DNA of 64,000 nt from Mesobacillus selenatarsenatis SF-1 (GCF_000813125.1 NZ_BASE01000008.1:1-64000), one strand, 5' to 3'. Counted from the stretch's first letter, positions 8,587 through 18,154 are shown. Notes: generated from the letters alone by a model not told the origin. Program-made: numbers and translations.

Positions 8587-9225
8587 ATGGCCAATGTACA
8601 TGTATTTACTAAGCGAGAGGAAATCGCAAACGCGATCATCCATGGAATCGGTGGACTATTAAGCATCGCAGCCCTCGTCATCCTGATCGTATTCGCTTCC
8701 CTATACGGAACAGCATGGCATGTCGTGAGTTTCACCTTATTCGGTGTTACAATGGTACTGCTATACACATCATCAACCCTCGTCCACAGCTTCCCACCAG
8801 GGAGAGCAAAGGACTTTTTTGAAATCATGGACCACTCATCCATCTATTTCTTCATTGCCGGCACCTATACACCATTCCTTTTCATAGCCGTAAAAGGAGC
8901 ATTAGGATGGACTCTGTTCGGAATCGTTTGGGGCCTTTCCATTGCCGGAACAGTATTCAAATCCCTGTTCGTTAAACGTTTCCTGAATACATCCACAGTG
9001 TTATATGTCGTCATGGGCTGGCTGATCGTCTTTGCCTGGGGACCACTGACACAGAATGTATCCTCACAAGGACTGTTATTCCTGGTGATTGGAGGAGTCC
9101 TGTATACAGTAGGAGCTATCTTTTACGTCTGGCGCGGATTTCATTACCACCATGCGATATGGCATTTGTTTGTATTAGCAGGATCCGTTATGCACTTTTT
9201 TGCGGTTTTGAGTTTGTTGCCCTAA
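8587..9225 (+). CDS. trhA: Hemolysin III / PAQR family membrane protein (TrhA-like), 212 aa
   Basis: Seven predicted membrane helices and the family motifs: EIANAIIHGIGGLLS near the N-terminus, YTSSTLVHSFP, DHSSIYFFIAGTYTPF and a C-terminal H-x3-H pair in HYHHAIWHLFVLAGS. These conserved His and Asp residues form the metal site known in PAQR proteins. TrhA is linked to membrane fluidity homeostasis; the hemolysin name is historical. An AAAGGAG site precedes the ATG. A degraded copy of the 3' 250 bp of this gene lies about 3 kb downstream (12082-12331). Confidence 0.93.
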   Translation: MANVHVFTKREEIANAIIHGIGGLLSIAALVILIVFASLYGTAWHVVSFTLFGVTMVLLYTSSTLVHSFPPGRAKDFFEIMDHSSIYFFIAGTYTPFLFIAVKGALGWTLFGIVWGLSIAGTVFKSLFVKRFLNTSTVLYVVMGWLIVFAWGPLTQNVSSQGLLFLVIGGVLYTVGAIFYVWRGFHYHHAIWHLFVLAGSVMHFFAVLSLLP

Positions 9226-9257
9226 ATCAATAAATTCCGTGTTTGGAGGCGTTTTGA

Positions 9258-9800
9258 ATGCTTCATGCGAATATTAGAAGACCGACAACTGAACATCGTG
9301 AACAGTTGAATGATTTTTTTAGAACGGTGATCATCGATACATTTAATAAAGAGGGGATTGGTGATCAATTAAATGATATCAATGAAGAAATAGAAGTGAA
9401 GAAAAGATACTTAACTAGTGATTTTGAAAGCAATGGTTTGGAAAGATATTTTTTAATAGCATTATATGGTGACAAAATTATTGGTTCAATTGAATTTGGC
9501 CCAGCAAATGAAATCATAAGAAATGCTTCAGATCATGCTTTTGAAGCACTTGTCGAGGTAGGTACAGTATTTGTCCATCCTGACCACCAGAGGAATGGAG
9601 TAGGAAATTTACTATTGAAGGCAATGTATGAAACATTGCGAAATCAAGGGATAGAAGAATTTTGCCTGGATAGTGGATATAAAAGAGCACAACTTATCTG
9701 GAAAAAGAAATTTGGAGAACCAGATATTCTATTAAAGGATTATTGGGGCGAAAATTTTGACCATATGATTTGGAAAGTGGAAATCAGGGAACAAGAATAG
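9258..9800 (+). CDS. GNAT family N-acetyltransferase, 180 aa
   Basis: Acetyl-CoA-dependent acyltransferase fold. The core motif A is VGTVFVHPDHQRNGVGNLLL, with the acetyl-CoA pyrophosphate loop HQRNGVG. The preceding strand is KIIGSIEFGP. The substrate is unknown. It follows trhA by 32 bp on the same strand with a GGAGGCG site, so it may be co-transcribed. It ends before a terminator at 9870. Confidence 0.85.
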   Translation: MLHANIRRPTTEHREQLNDFFRTVIIDTFNKEGIGDQLNDINEEIEVKKRYLTSDFESNGLERYFLIALYGDKIIGSIEFGPANEIIRNASDHAFEALVEVGTVFVHPDHQRNGVGNLLLKAMYETLRNQGIEEFCLDSGYKRAQLIWKKKFGEPDILLKDYWGENFDHMIWKVEIREQE

Positions 9801-9869
9801 GATTTATATTGAAGGCCTCTTGCCCATAAATATATGTAGCCGACTCCTTTTTAGCGTCAAATAGAACAG

Positions 9870-9907
9870 ACAAGCCTTGTGTTGAATAGAGAGGCTTGTT
9901 TTTTTAT
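9870..9907 (+). terminator. Terminator after the GNAT gene
   Basis: Stem ACAAGCC / GGCTTGT with a 16-nt loop and a run of seven T residues. Confidence 0.8.
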
Positions 9908-10038
9908 TGCTGCAGTCATTTTGTTGTAAGGAAACACCCTTAAATCTAGAGAATAGAACAATAAGTTATAGTACAAGTGAAAAGGGTATCTAACATATAA
10001 GAAAGCTTCCCAATAAAAAGCAGAAAGGATAATGTGCA

Positions 10039-10947
10039 GTGGCTATAGCGAGAGATTTTTTCATGGCGTTGTCAAAAAATCAGTTATTAAATGCTAGTGC
10101 AAAAAAATGGGGATTTAAACTCGGGGCGGGGAAGGTTGTAGCAGGAATTGACACAGATGGAATGATACAATCAGTAAAGAATCTAAACTCTTATGGTATT
10201 AGCGCAACAGTAGACCACCTAGGTGAATTTGTTCGTTATGAGCATGAAGCAATAGAAGCCAAAGAGAATGTCCTTATAACACTGCAAGCCATTAAACAAT
10301 CAGGTGTAGACGCACATTTATCGATTAAATTAACACAACTGGGATTAGATGTTGATCAAGAATTTTGCCTAAAAAATATGCAGGATATCATGAAAGCAGC
10401 AAAAGAATACGGAATTTTTGTAAATATAGATATGGAAGATTACAGTCATCTCCAAATGACGTTTGATATAATAAAGCAGCTTCAAGTTGAATACGACAAT
10501 ATCGGTACAGTCATTCAAGCCTATCTCTACAGGTCAGAAAAGGATATTGATAATTTAAAGCATATGCGGCTGCGACTCGTAAAAGGCGCATATAAGGAAA
10601 ATGAACAAGTATCTCTGCAGAAAAAAGAAGAGATTGATGCGAATTACTTGAAACTTATCAAGAAACGATTGCTACATCCAGGTTTCACATCAATCGCAAC
10701 ACATGACCATAATATTATTAATGCAGTTAAACAATTTGTAATTGAAAATGATATTCCGACAGATAAGTTTGAATTCCAAATGCTATATGGTTTCCGAATA
10801 GATATGCAACTAGAACTAGTGAAAGAAGGATATTCCTTCTGTACCTACGTACCATTTGGGCATGACTGGTATGGTTATTTCATGAGAAGACTGGCAGAAC
10901 GCCCACAAAATTTGAACCTAGTTTTGAAGAGTTTAGTGGCGAAATAA
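10039..10947 (+). CDS. Proline dehydrogenase, 302 aa
   Basis: FAD-dependent oxidation of L-proline to pyrroline-5-carboxylate, the first step of proline breakdown. It is the single-domain Firmicutes form (PutB/FadM type, about 300 residues). Family features are the TIM-barrel strands VDAHLSIKLTQLGLD, FVNIDMEDYSH and LRLVKGAYKE, IATHDHNII, FEFQMLYGFR, and the C-terminal RRLAERPQN that binds substrate. GTG start with an AGAAAGGA site. No pyrroline-5-carboxylate dehydrogenase gene is adjacent, so the pathway partner must be elsewhere. Confidence 0.94.
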   Translation: MAIARDFFMALSKNQLLNASAKKWGFKLGAGKVVAGIDTDGMIQSVKNLNSYGISATVDHLGEFVRYEHEAIEAKENVLITLQAIKQSGVDAHLSIKLTQLGLDVDQEFCLKNMQDIMKAAKEYGIFVNIDMEDYSHLQMTFDIIKQLQVEYDNIGTVIQAYLYRSEKDIDNLKHMRLRLVKGAYKENEQVSLQKKEEIDANYLKLIKKRLLHPGFTSIATHDHNIINAVKQFVIENDIPTDKFEFQMLYGFRIDMQLELVKEGYSFCTYVPFGHDWYGYFMRRLAERPQNLNLVLKSLVAK

Positions 10948-10975
10948 TTTGCTTGGGGATTAAGATTGAGATGGG

Positions 10976-11099
10976 GAGAAGCAGCGGGACGTATCATCTG
11001 CATCTAGTTTAGTTATGTAAAATGAGGTGATTTCCTTCATTGGAAGAAGTCCTGCTGTTATTCTGCTTGGAAGCATTAGGTACGTCCCTTTGCTCACGT
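10976..11099. repeat. Inverted pair of GGGACG-type repeats
   Basis: Copies of the dispersed GGGACG repeat face each other about 90 bp apart: AGCGGGACGTA at about 10983 and TACGTCCCTTTGCT at about 11081. The DNA between them has no supportable gene. The pair lies between the proline dehydrogenase and nitroreductase genes. Confidence 0.5.
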
Positions 11100-11114
11100 T
11101 AAAAGAGGTGCATA

Positions 11115-11981
11115 ATGAGTAATGATAAATCGGCTATTGAAACAATGAAATATCGTCAATCCATCAGAGCATATGATACAAAAAAGTTTTCTGAAATTGA
11201 TTACAAAAGGATCAAAGAATACATAGCATCTGAAGACAATTTAATAGGGCCTTTTGGCAATAAAGGCCGAATTGAGCTTGTTCAGATTACCAACAATGTA
11301 TCAGAAAAAGGAATCAAGCTTGGAACTTATGGATTTATTAAAAATCCGCAGGTCTATCTGGTCGGTCTGTGTGAAAATAAGAAATACTCCTTGCTTGAAT
11401 TCGCCTTTACATTTCATAAGCTGGTGATTTATTTGACAGAGCTTGGACTGGGAACATGCTGGATGGGCGGGACCTTCAGCAGGAATTCCTTTGAAAGAGA
11501 AATTCAGCTTGCAGAAGGAGAGTTTATTCCATGTATCACGCCATCAGGCTATCCTCAACAAAAGCAAAGAGTATTTGATAAAGCGCTTCGTTATGTGGTG
11601 AAAGCCGATAATAAAAAACCGTGGGATCAGTTGTTTTTTGACGGGAGTTTTGCAGATCCGCTTGATAAAGTAAATGCCGCTCAATTTGAGATTCCCATCG
11701 AGATGGTGAGGCTGGGGCCTTCAGCATCAAACAAACAGCCATGGAGACTAGTATTGTCTGAAGATCGTCAAAAGTGCCATTTTTATATTGAACATACCCC
11801 CAATTACAGTACAAGGCTAGGATATGACATGCAAATACTCGATATTGGCATCACTATGGCTCAGTTCGAGTTAGCATGCGATGAACTGGAAATCAAGGGA
11901 CGATGGATAGTTGCAGACCCCGGAATAGAGCTCCCGAACAGTTTGACAGAGGAGTATATGGTTAGCTGGACACTGGATTAA
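11115..11981 (+). CDS. Nitroreductase family protein, 288 aa
   Basis: An FMN-dependent nitroreductase-like fold of the tandem, long type (putative TM nitroreductase). The N-terminal MKYRQSIRAYDTKKFS is the classic RRSIRxF-type FMN phosphate-binding segment. LGLGTCWMGG matches the conserved GLGTCW loop. The second half has GPSASNKQPWRLV, the canonical P-S-x-x-N-x-Q-P-W motif. GAGGTGC ribosome binding site before the ATG. The substrate is unknown. Confidence 0.9.
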   Translation: MSNDKSAIETMKYRQSIRAYDTKKFSEIDYKRIKEYIASEDNLIGPFGNKGRIELVQITNNVSEKGIKLGTYGFIKNPQVYLVGLCENKKYSLLEFAFTFHKLVIYLTELGLGTCWMGGTFSRNSFEREIQLAEGEFIPCITPSGYPQQKQRVFDKALRYVVKADNKKPWDQLFFDGSFADPLDKVNAAQFEIPIEMVRLGPSASNKQPWRLVLSEDRQKCHFYIEHTPNYSTRLGYDMQILDIGITMAQFELACDELEIKGRWIVADPGIELPNSLTEEYMVSWTLD

Positions 11982-12081
11982 AAAATAAAAACCTGGACTT
12001 GCCAAAATGTATCCCGAACTCTTTGCTGCCCAATCAGTAAAAATTGAACTGAAGAAATCACTGAGAAAGCATATTTTTGCT

Positions 12082-12331
12082 CGTTTTTATAATTGCAAAC
12101 ATCCACTGTGTTATATGTTGTTATGGGATGGCTCATCATCTTTTTCTGGGGACATTTAATGGAAATGTATCAACTCAGGGACTGCTTTTCCTGTTGATCG
12201 AGAAGTCTTGTTTACAGTAGAGCCATTTGTTATATATGGAGTTGGTTTCAGTTTCATTAACTCCAAGCAATATGGCATTTATTAGCTGGGTCAAATATGT
12301 ACTTTTTGCGGTTTTAACTTTGTTGCCGTGA
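12082..12331 (+). pseudogene. Degraded partial duplicate of the hemolysin III gene (3' part)
   Basis: The DNA aligns with the last 250 bp of the trhA gene (about 8973-9225). Shared landmarks are the CATCCACTGTGTTATATG segment, ATGGGATGGCTCATC, CAGGGACTGCTTTTCCTG, ATATGGCATTT and the terminal TTTTTGCGGTTTTAACTTTG. Small deletions and frameshifts interrupt the frame. The 5' part of the gene is missing. A GGGACG-type repeat follows about 30 bp downstream. Confidence 0.85.
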
Positions 12332-12358
12332 TTTTATATTCCCCTATTTAGATTGGTT

Positions 12359-12398
12359 TCGATTCTCGAATGATACTTAAGAACCGTCCCTGTGTCTC
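12359..12398 (+). repeat. GGGACG-type repeat, long form (copy 1)
   Basis: A 40-bp unit that is nearly identical (about 36 of 40 positions) to 22391-22430. The core AAGAACCGTCCCTGTGTCTC is identical in both. This copy follows the hemolysin III remnant; the other is joined to the truncated helicase gene. Confidence 0.8.
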
Positions 12399-12691
12399 CT
12401 TTGCAAAAGCGAAATAATAAAGATATGACAGGCGGCAGTTAACTCACTGTCGTCTGTTTGCATTGTCATGGATGACTACTATGAAAACAGAGTGAACCCA
12501 CCCTCTATAAGAGTATTACTTTTATGAATGATCTTGAGTTTAGCAGAATAAATGAAGCATTTTAGGTAGATGTCCCGCAGGCTGTCAGGAGAAAGTAACA
12601 GGACGTGAATTGTAAAAACGAACAAATTTAGTGATTTTCCGTGACCAAAAAATCACAAGGAATCAAATGGAACTTTTCAGTAAATGGGTAG

Positions 12692-12804
12692 CAAAGGTAC
12701 GTCCCATGCTTCCATGTATTAGCTGACTCCATCAAAGCACTTCTTGGAGTTTTTGGCTTATATATATTAGCTAATAGAAAACGGCTTCTAGCAAGAATAG
12801 GCTG
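12692..12804 (+). pseudogene. GGGACG-type repeat joined to a C-terminal gene fragment
   Basis: A GGTACGTCCCATGCTTCC repeat copy (12692-12713) runs directly into about 28 codons ending at TGA, reading LADSIKALLGVFGLYILANR. The hydrophobic stretch followed by a basic tail looks like the end of a membrane protein. No start is present. A normal terminator follows at 12800-12838, as if it once served this lost gene. The family is not recognised. Confidence 0.4.
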
Positions 12805-12838
12805 AACCAGGTAAGGTGCTGGTTCAGCCTTTTTATTT
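12800..12838 (+). terminator. Terminator without an intact upstream gene
   Basis: Perfect 11-bp stem GGCTGAACCAG / CTGGTTCAGCC with an 8-nt loop and a T-rich tail. Confidence 0.85.
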
Positions 12839-12945
12839 TACCGAAAATGCATATCAATGAATGAACGCAGATCTTTTGATCACCTTTAGTTCTTTCTTCT
12901 AAATCATCGAATCAGAAATCTCTTTATACATTAAAAAAGTTCCTG

Positions 12946-13587
12946 TCAGTAAAGCCTATTTGTATAACCTTCTTTCAATTCCATTGCTACTTGTTCAGCA
13001 GAAACATTCGGAATCTTTGAGTGAGCGACTAACATGCTGGGAACAGAGGGAAGAGTCTCTTTCTGCAGCCATGTATCAGGCTTCCATAATTCAGATCTGA
13101 TAAATGCTTTTGCACAATGAGCATAACATTCTTCAACTTCTACTAAAATACCAAACAAAGGAGCTTTTCCATTCACAGCACTTTTCTCAAGCAGTTCAGG
13201 ATCACGACTAATATAAGCTTTACCATTTATTCGTAAGGTTTCACCTAATCCAGGGATTAGAAAGAGCAGGCCAATATTAGGGTTAGTAATGATATTGTGC
13301 ACAGAATCCATTCTTCGGTTTCCCGGCCGTTCAGGAATAAACAAATGCTTTCCATCAAGTACCGCCACAAAGCCAGGTGCGTCTCCACGTGGTGAAACAT
13401 CACATTTACCGCTTATATGGGAAGTGGATAAAGATAAAAAGGGGGATTTTGAAATGAAGTTTCTGCAATGATCATCAACAAAAGAAATGACTTTATTGGC
13501 TGCCCTTGGGCTAGGGTTTCCGATAGCAGAACGAAACTCTTCAAATTCTTTTTGTGTAGAAATTATGTGTTTATATTTAATAGTCAT
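12946..13587 (-). CDS. Pyridoxamine 5'-phosphate oxidase family flavoprotein, 213 aa
   Basis: A split-barrel FMN-binding protein of the MSMEG_1061-like group. The family segments are FLSLSTSHISGKCDVSPRGD, which forms the flavin site, HLFIPERPGNRRMDS, and the strand pair IGLLFLIPGLGETLRINGKA. The C-terminus has the usual CAKAFIRSELW segment. The reaction is unknown; relatives bind FMN or F420. GAAAGGTGAT precedes the ATG. It is divergent from the 1369-residue secreted protein gene. Confidence 0.87.
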   Translation of the reverse strand: MTIKYKHIISTQKEFEEFRSAIGNPSPRAANKVISFVDDHCRNFISKSPFLSLSTSHISGKCDVSPRGDAPGFVAVLDGKHLFIPERPGNRRMDSVHNIITNPNIGLLFLIPGLGETLRINGKAYISRDPELLEKSAVNGKAPLFGILVEVEECYAHCAKAFIRSELWKPDTWLQKETLPSVPSMLVAHSKIPNVSAEQVAMELKEGYTNRLY

Positions 13588-13889
13588 GAAATCACCTTTC
13601 GAAATGGAATATATACCAATAATACCATTTTATTGATGCTTAAGTTTCAATGAATTATTTTATCATAAATTAGAAGTTATTACTCATAATCTCTCTTTTG
13701 AAGCAAAGAACCTAACTGATTGATCCTCATCGACTAATTTCCCAACTCCTAATAGGTCTTTCCTCCCTTTTCCATAAATGTTAATAACTTAATATTTAAT
13801 TAATACTAGATTAATAGAAGCAAAATATGATTGAGAAGGAAAGAGAAGCATTACATATCGGTTAAAACATCCTTTGAAGGGGGAGAACG
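13588..13889. other. Divergent intergenic region
   Basis: About 300 bp of AT-rich DNA between the PPOX gene (minus) and the large secreted protein gene (plus). It must hold both promoters. I see no reliable -35/-10 pair, operator or structured RNA. Confidence 0.5.
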
Positions 13890-16800
13890 ATGAAGAAAAA
13901 ATGGAAAAAAGGACTCAAAGCCACTGTAGTTTCCGCAGTTATGGTAAGCACGTTGATTTCTCCAGTATCAACGTTAGCACTTGGAAACTTTGATTTGAAT
14001 TCGCCGGTCATTCAGACGCCGATCAATCAGTACAACGCCGATCTGGCCTCTGGAGTCATGGAAAAGCATTACAGTTTTGAAAGCAAGGAAGGGAAAAAGC
14101 TTGAGAGTTTTGTTGTTGAGGTAGACATGCAAGATCCAACTGTTGCCATTGAGGCTGGCACACCCAATGATGGCACTGCCTTCGGTTTGCAGCCGGTCAG
14201 GAAACAGGCGGAAGCGGCAAACGGTGAAAACCATACTGTGGTCGCTGCAGTGAATGCTGACTTTTACAATATGGCAACTGGAGAGCCTTCTGGCTATGTC
14301 TATAAAGATGGACAGGCCATTAAGGGCACGTCGCTTTCATCACAGGAATTTTTTGCGATTAAAAAATCCGGCGAGGCTGTGATTGGTACTCCAGGCGAAT
14401 TTGGAGGAATGAAAGACCAAATCAAAGAGGCTTTAGGCGGGAATGCGATTCTAGTAAAAAACGGCCAAGTCTATCAGACTCCGCAAACCGGTGCGGATAA
14501 AGAGCCGAGGACAGCGGTCGGAATCAAACAGGATGGAGATGTGTTTTTTGTAGTTGTAGACGGGAGACAAGAGCCGTATTCAGCCGGGATTTCAATGCCT
14601 GACCTGGCCCAAATGATGATAGACCTTGGAGCGGTGAGTGCACTTAATCTGGATGGCGGCGGATCATCAACCTTCACAACACGTGAATTAGGGGGAGACC
14701 AGCTTGAGGTTGATAATAAACCATCTGACAGGGCAGAAAGAAGCGTTGCCAACTCGTGGCTGATCGTTTCCAATACCCCTGCTGATCATGTTTTTGAATC
14801 AGCTTATGTACAGCCGTATGACCAATCGTTCACACCCGGATCAACTATAGCCTTCTCCGCAAAAGGCAGGGATAAGTCAATGGCTTCTGCTCCTCTGCCA
14901 GAAGCAGGACTAACTTGGGAGCTGTCCGATCCTTCATTCGGTACAATACTTGAGAATGGCACATTTGTTTCCAATGGAAAAACAGGACAATTTCATGTTC
15001 TCTTAAAGCATGAAGGGAGAGAAGTGGGCAAAAGCATCATCGAAATTGCCCAGCCGGATGAAATGACCTTTTCAGCTGCTGAACTGACCGCGGCAAGAAA
15101 CAGCGAAGTGAGTCTTGGACTCGTCACTAAGTTTCAAAAACGGGAAGTAGACTGGAACTTAAACGATATTGAATTTGAGATACCAGAAGGAATGGGAGCC
15201 ATTGATGAAGCGGGCGTACTGCATACGGGGGAGCATAATGTAACCGGGATGATCAAAGCCCGTCTCAAGGGTACGGATCTCTCTGCTGAAATGAAGGTTT
15301 CAGTCGGGAAGCTTCCTGAAGTGGTGTTCGATTTTGAAAAAGACCTTGGAAGCTGGAGGACGGCCACTGCCAACCGCGGTGAAAAAGGGGCTGTGAGCCT
15401 TTCGAAATATCCTTCCCCAGTAAGGTTCGGCAATCAGTCATTAAAGCTAGATTTTGATTTTACCAATTCACCGGTTGGGACGACACTTGGAGTTTATGCT
15501 GGTCCGGGTGCGAATACAACGATCAGTGATAATCCTACAGGAATCGGAATGTGGGTTTATGGGACGCCTGAAGCTCAAGGCTACTGGCTGCGCATGCTCA
15601 TCGTTGACGGCAATAACAAAAGTCAGGCCCTCAATTTTACTGGTGAGAAGCCAGGCATCGACTGGACGGGCTGGAAATACGTTGAGGCGGAAATCCCGGA
15701 CTCCTTTACTGGTCCTTTCAAACTATCAGGAACACAGACAATCAGGTTGATGTCTACAAAATCAGGGATTACCGGCCCGATGACGAAAGGCTCTATCTAT
15801 GTTGATAATATCCGTGCCGTCTACGGTGAAAAAATGGATGATTTGTATCCACCGGTGATTCAGTCCATTAACGTGGAAGGCAAGAATTTTACGACCAGTG
15901 CAGTGAAACTGAAAGCAGAAGTCAATGAGTATGATGATGATCCATTCAAAACGGGAATTGACTGGGAAAAAATAAATGTTTTTGTGGACGGCAAGAATTA
16001 TGGCGGCACCGAAGGACATTTCTCCTATGATATGGACGGAAGCATATCTTTAAGCGGACTGAACTGGGCAGACGGAACGCATAAAGTAACGCTAATGGTA
16101 CCAGATCAGTTTGGCAACCAGGCAATAAAGAGGGTGTATTTTACGGTTAATACTGGTTCAGCAAAAATCGATTTGATGAAGAAGCAAGAAAAAGCGCTTC
16201 TCGGAGATGTGTTTGAGCTGGCGGTTAAGGCGACAAATCCGAATGAGATAACCGGATCTGCTATTAAGCTTCAAGTAGACAAGAATTTCCCAGTAGACGA
16301 TGTACAGTTTGCGGATGCCTTTAAGACGAGTACATTCAGTTATGAAGAAGAGACGGGCTTGCTGACCATGAACATTGTCAAGAGTGGTGAACCTGCTGCC
16401 AATGCAGACGCGGCATCCATCAAAATCAGGATTCCTGCTTCAGTGAAGGAAGGAAGCAAGTTAACTTACGAAATTTTGGAAGCTGAGCTAATCTACCAGA
16501 CTCCACGGGGTGAAAACTTTGTTTCCACCTTTTCAATGGAACCAGTAAGCGTAAATGTGGAAGGGGCCTATGCCATTGAAGCTGAGCCAATCCTGATTGG
16601 AAAGCCATTCACCTTGACGGTCAAAAATGACCAAAACTCAGTGGAAAAAGACACGGAAGTATATGCTCTAGTCGGTGGTGCAAATGAGCCTGTTCTGTTA
16701 GGAAAGACGGATCACGAAGGAAAGCTCGTGATTGAATCACTGACAAGTGACGTAAAGAAAGTTGCCCTTTACGCTGTCAAGGATGGCAAGTATTCGTTCA

Positions 16801-17999
16801 AGTGGAATACACAAACCTATCCTGCACTTGCAGAACTCGACGAAATGAAGAACATCCTATCGACTCCAACAGGAAATCCATATAAGGAAAAGGCGTTCAC
16901 CTGGATGTCCAGTCCATTGGTAGAAGGAGAAAGTTTGATTCAATTTGCCAGAAAACAGGACTATGAAAGAAAGGGTGAAACGGCTCTTGAAACGATTAAT
17001 GGATCGTCAAGCAGCCAGGTCTTCTCAGGCGAGCAGGATATCAAGAAGAACGGGATTGTCAGAGTGAATGAAGTGAAACTGGAAAAACTGCAGCAGGATA
17101 CTGCCTACATCTATCGAGTTGGTGATGGGAAGAACTGGTCAGATTTTGATGAATTCACGACATTGAAAAGAAAGCAAAGCTTCGAGTTTGCTGTCCTCGG
17201 GGATACTCAGTCTCCTTCAGACCTGACTGATTTTAATAAAATCCTTGGAGATTTGAATGAAAAGGACCTATCATTCATGATTCATGTCGGAGACCTGATT
17301 GATGAATCGTCCAAGTTTGGGCAGTGGGATGGCGCTTTGAAATCACTGAGCCAGTACGATAAGGTTCGCACAACCGATTTTGTCGGAACCTTAGGCAACC
17401 ATGAATACATGGGCGACGCAGATGGCAGTCTGGCCAAAGCGATTTTCAACTCACCTGAAAACGGGCCTGAAATCGATCGAGGCGGGACATACTCAGTTGA
17501 TTACAATAACATGCATATCAGCGTGTTAGGGTACACGAGCGAAAGAGAAGTGCTGGAACAGCAGCTTGAATGGCTGAAACAGGATGTGAAGAATTCAGAC
17601 AAGCCGTGGAAGATCCTTGTGACACATAAGCCGCCGTATTTTACAAATCCGTTTGGCGGAAATGACATCATGAATGAAAAACTGCCTCCAGTCGTGGATG
17701 AGCTAGGAATTGATATCGTCTTCTCAGGCCATGACCACTCATATGGCAGGACGAAAAAATTGAAGGCCGGCAAGGAAGATTCAAATGGTACTGTTTATGT
17801 AGTAGCCGGAACAACTGGCAAAAAACACTACGACGCTGTTGCTGATGAGAAATTTGAATATGTAAACATGGAGTACATCGCTGTTTCCATGCAGGCAAAG
17901 GTTGATAAAGACCAAATCACCTTTACGACGGTTACATCAGACGGAGAGGTCATCGATGAATTTACAGTAGTGAATGAAGAATATTTTCTAGAAGAATAA
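13890..17999 (+). CDS. Secreted phosphodiester glycosidase / calcineurin-like phosphoesterase fusion, 1369 aa
   Basis: A signal peptide (about residues 1-31) leads to an NAGPA-type phosphodiester glycosidase domain (about 80-295) with the motif ALNLDGGGSSTF near residue 255. The middle holds beta-rich Ig-like modules, a carbohydrate-binding-like segment (about 480-650) and a cohesin-like module (about 765-895, starting KIDLMKKQEKALLGDVFELAV). The C-terminus (about 1095-1330) is a metallophosphoesterase with FAVLGDTQ, HVGDLID, GTLGNHEYMG, THKPPYF and FSGHDHSYGR, all five metal-site blocks. It probably works on cell-wall or extracellular phosphodiester-linked glycans such as teichoic acids; the substrate is inference. 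No sortase motif or SLH repeat is seen. Confidence 0.93.
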   Translation: MKKKWKKGLKATVVSAVMVSTLISPVSTLALGNFDLNSPVIQTPINQYNADLASGVMEKHYSFESKEGKKLESFVVEVDMQDPTVAIEAGTPNDGTAFGLQPVRKQAEAANGENHTVVAAVNADFYNMATGEPSGYVYKDGQAIKGTSLSSQEFFAIKKSGEAVIGTPGEFGGMKDQIKEALGGNAILVKNGQVYQTPQTGADKEPRTAVGIKQDGDVFFVVVDGRQEPYSAGISMPDLAQMMIDLGAVSALNLDGGGSSTFTTRELGGDQLEVDNKPSDRAERSVANSWLIVSNTPADHVFESAYVQPYDQSFTPGSTIAFSAKGRDKSMASAPLPEAGLTWELSDPSFGTILENGTFVSNGKTGQFHVLLKHEGREVGKSIIEIAQPDEMTFSAAELTAARNSEVSLGLVTKFQKREVDWNLNDIEFEIPEGMGAIDEAGVLHTGEHNVTGMIKARLKGTDLSAEMKVSVGKLPEVVFDFEKDLGSWRTATANRGEKGAVSLSKYPSPVRFGNQSLKLDFDFTNSPVGTTLGVYAGPGANTTISDNPTGIGMWVYGTPEAQGYWLRMLIVDGNNKSQALNFTGEKPGIDWTGWKYVEAEIPDSFTGPFKLSGTQTIRLMSTKSGITGPMTKGSIYVDNIRAVYGEKMDDLYPPVIQSINVEGKNFTTSAVKLKAEVNEYDDDPFKTGIDWEKINVFVDGKNYGGTEGHFSYDMDGSISLSGLNWADGTHKVTLMVPDQFGNQAIKRVYFTVNTGSAKIDLMKKQEKALLGDVFELAVKATNPNEITGSAIKLQVDKNFPVDDVQFADAFKTSTFSYEEETGLLTMNIVKSGEPAANADAASIKIRIPASVKEGSKLTYEILEAELIYQTPRGENFVSTFSMEPVSVNVEGAYAIEAEPILIGKPFTLTVKNDQNSVEKDTEVYALVGGANEPVLLGKTDHEGKLVIESLTSDVKKVALYAVKDGKYSFKWNTQTYPALAELDEMKNILSTPTGNPYKEKAFTWMSSPLVEGESLIQFARKQDYERKGETALETINGSSSSQVFSGEQDIKKNGIVRVNEVKLEKLQQDTAYIYRVGDGKNWSDFDEFTTLKRKQSFEFAVLGDTQSPSDLTDFNKILGDLNEKDLSFMIHVGDLIDESSKFGQWDGALKSLSQYDKVRTTDFVGTLGNHEYMGDADGSLAKAIFNSPENGPEIDRGGTYSVDYNNMHISVLGYTSEREVLEQQLEWLKQDVKNSDKPWKILVTHKPPYFTNPFGGNDIMNEKLPPVVDELGIDIVFSGHDHSYGRTKKLKAGKEDSNGTVYVVAGTTGKKHYDAVADEKFEYVNMEYIAVSMQAKVDKDQITFTTVTSDGEVIDEFTVVNEEYFLEE

Positions 18000-18011
18000 A
18001 TGCCGTAGACA

Positions 18012-18050
18012 AGGTCAGCCCTTTAATCAGCAAGGGGCTGGTCTTTCTTT
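18012..18050 (+). terminator. Terminator after the large secreted protein gene
   Basis: CAGCCC / GGGCTG stem with flanking pairs, followed by a T-rich tract, 13 bp after the stop codon. Confidence 0.65.
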
Positions 18051-18154
18051 ATGCTTCCTCATTGTATCCCATTAGAAAGGTGAAAATGTGGATAATGGTT
18101 GCTATTTTGGCATATAAATGGGTGCAGCTATTTTCCGAATTGCAGGTGATTGAA

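Larger units (their letters stand above)
11982..12945. other. Decayed intergenic region of about 960 bp
   Basis: No intact gene. It holds a hemolysin III remnant (12082-12331), two copies of the GGGACG-type repeat (12359-12398 and 12692-12713), a short C-terminal gene fragment (about 12709-12804) and a terminator (12800-12838). Confidence 0.7.
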
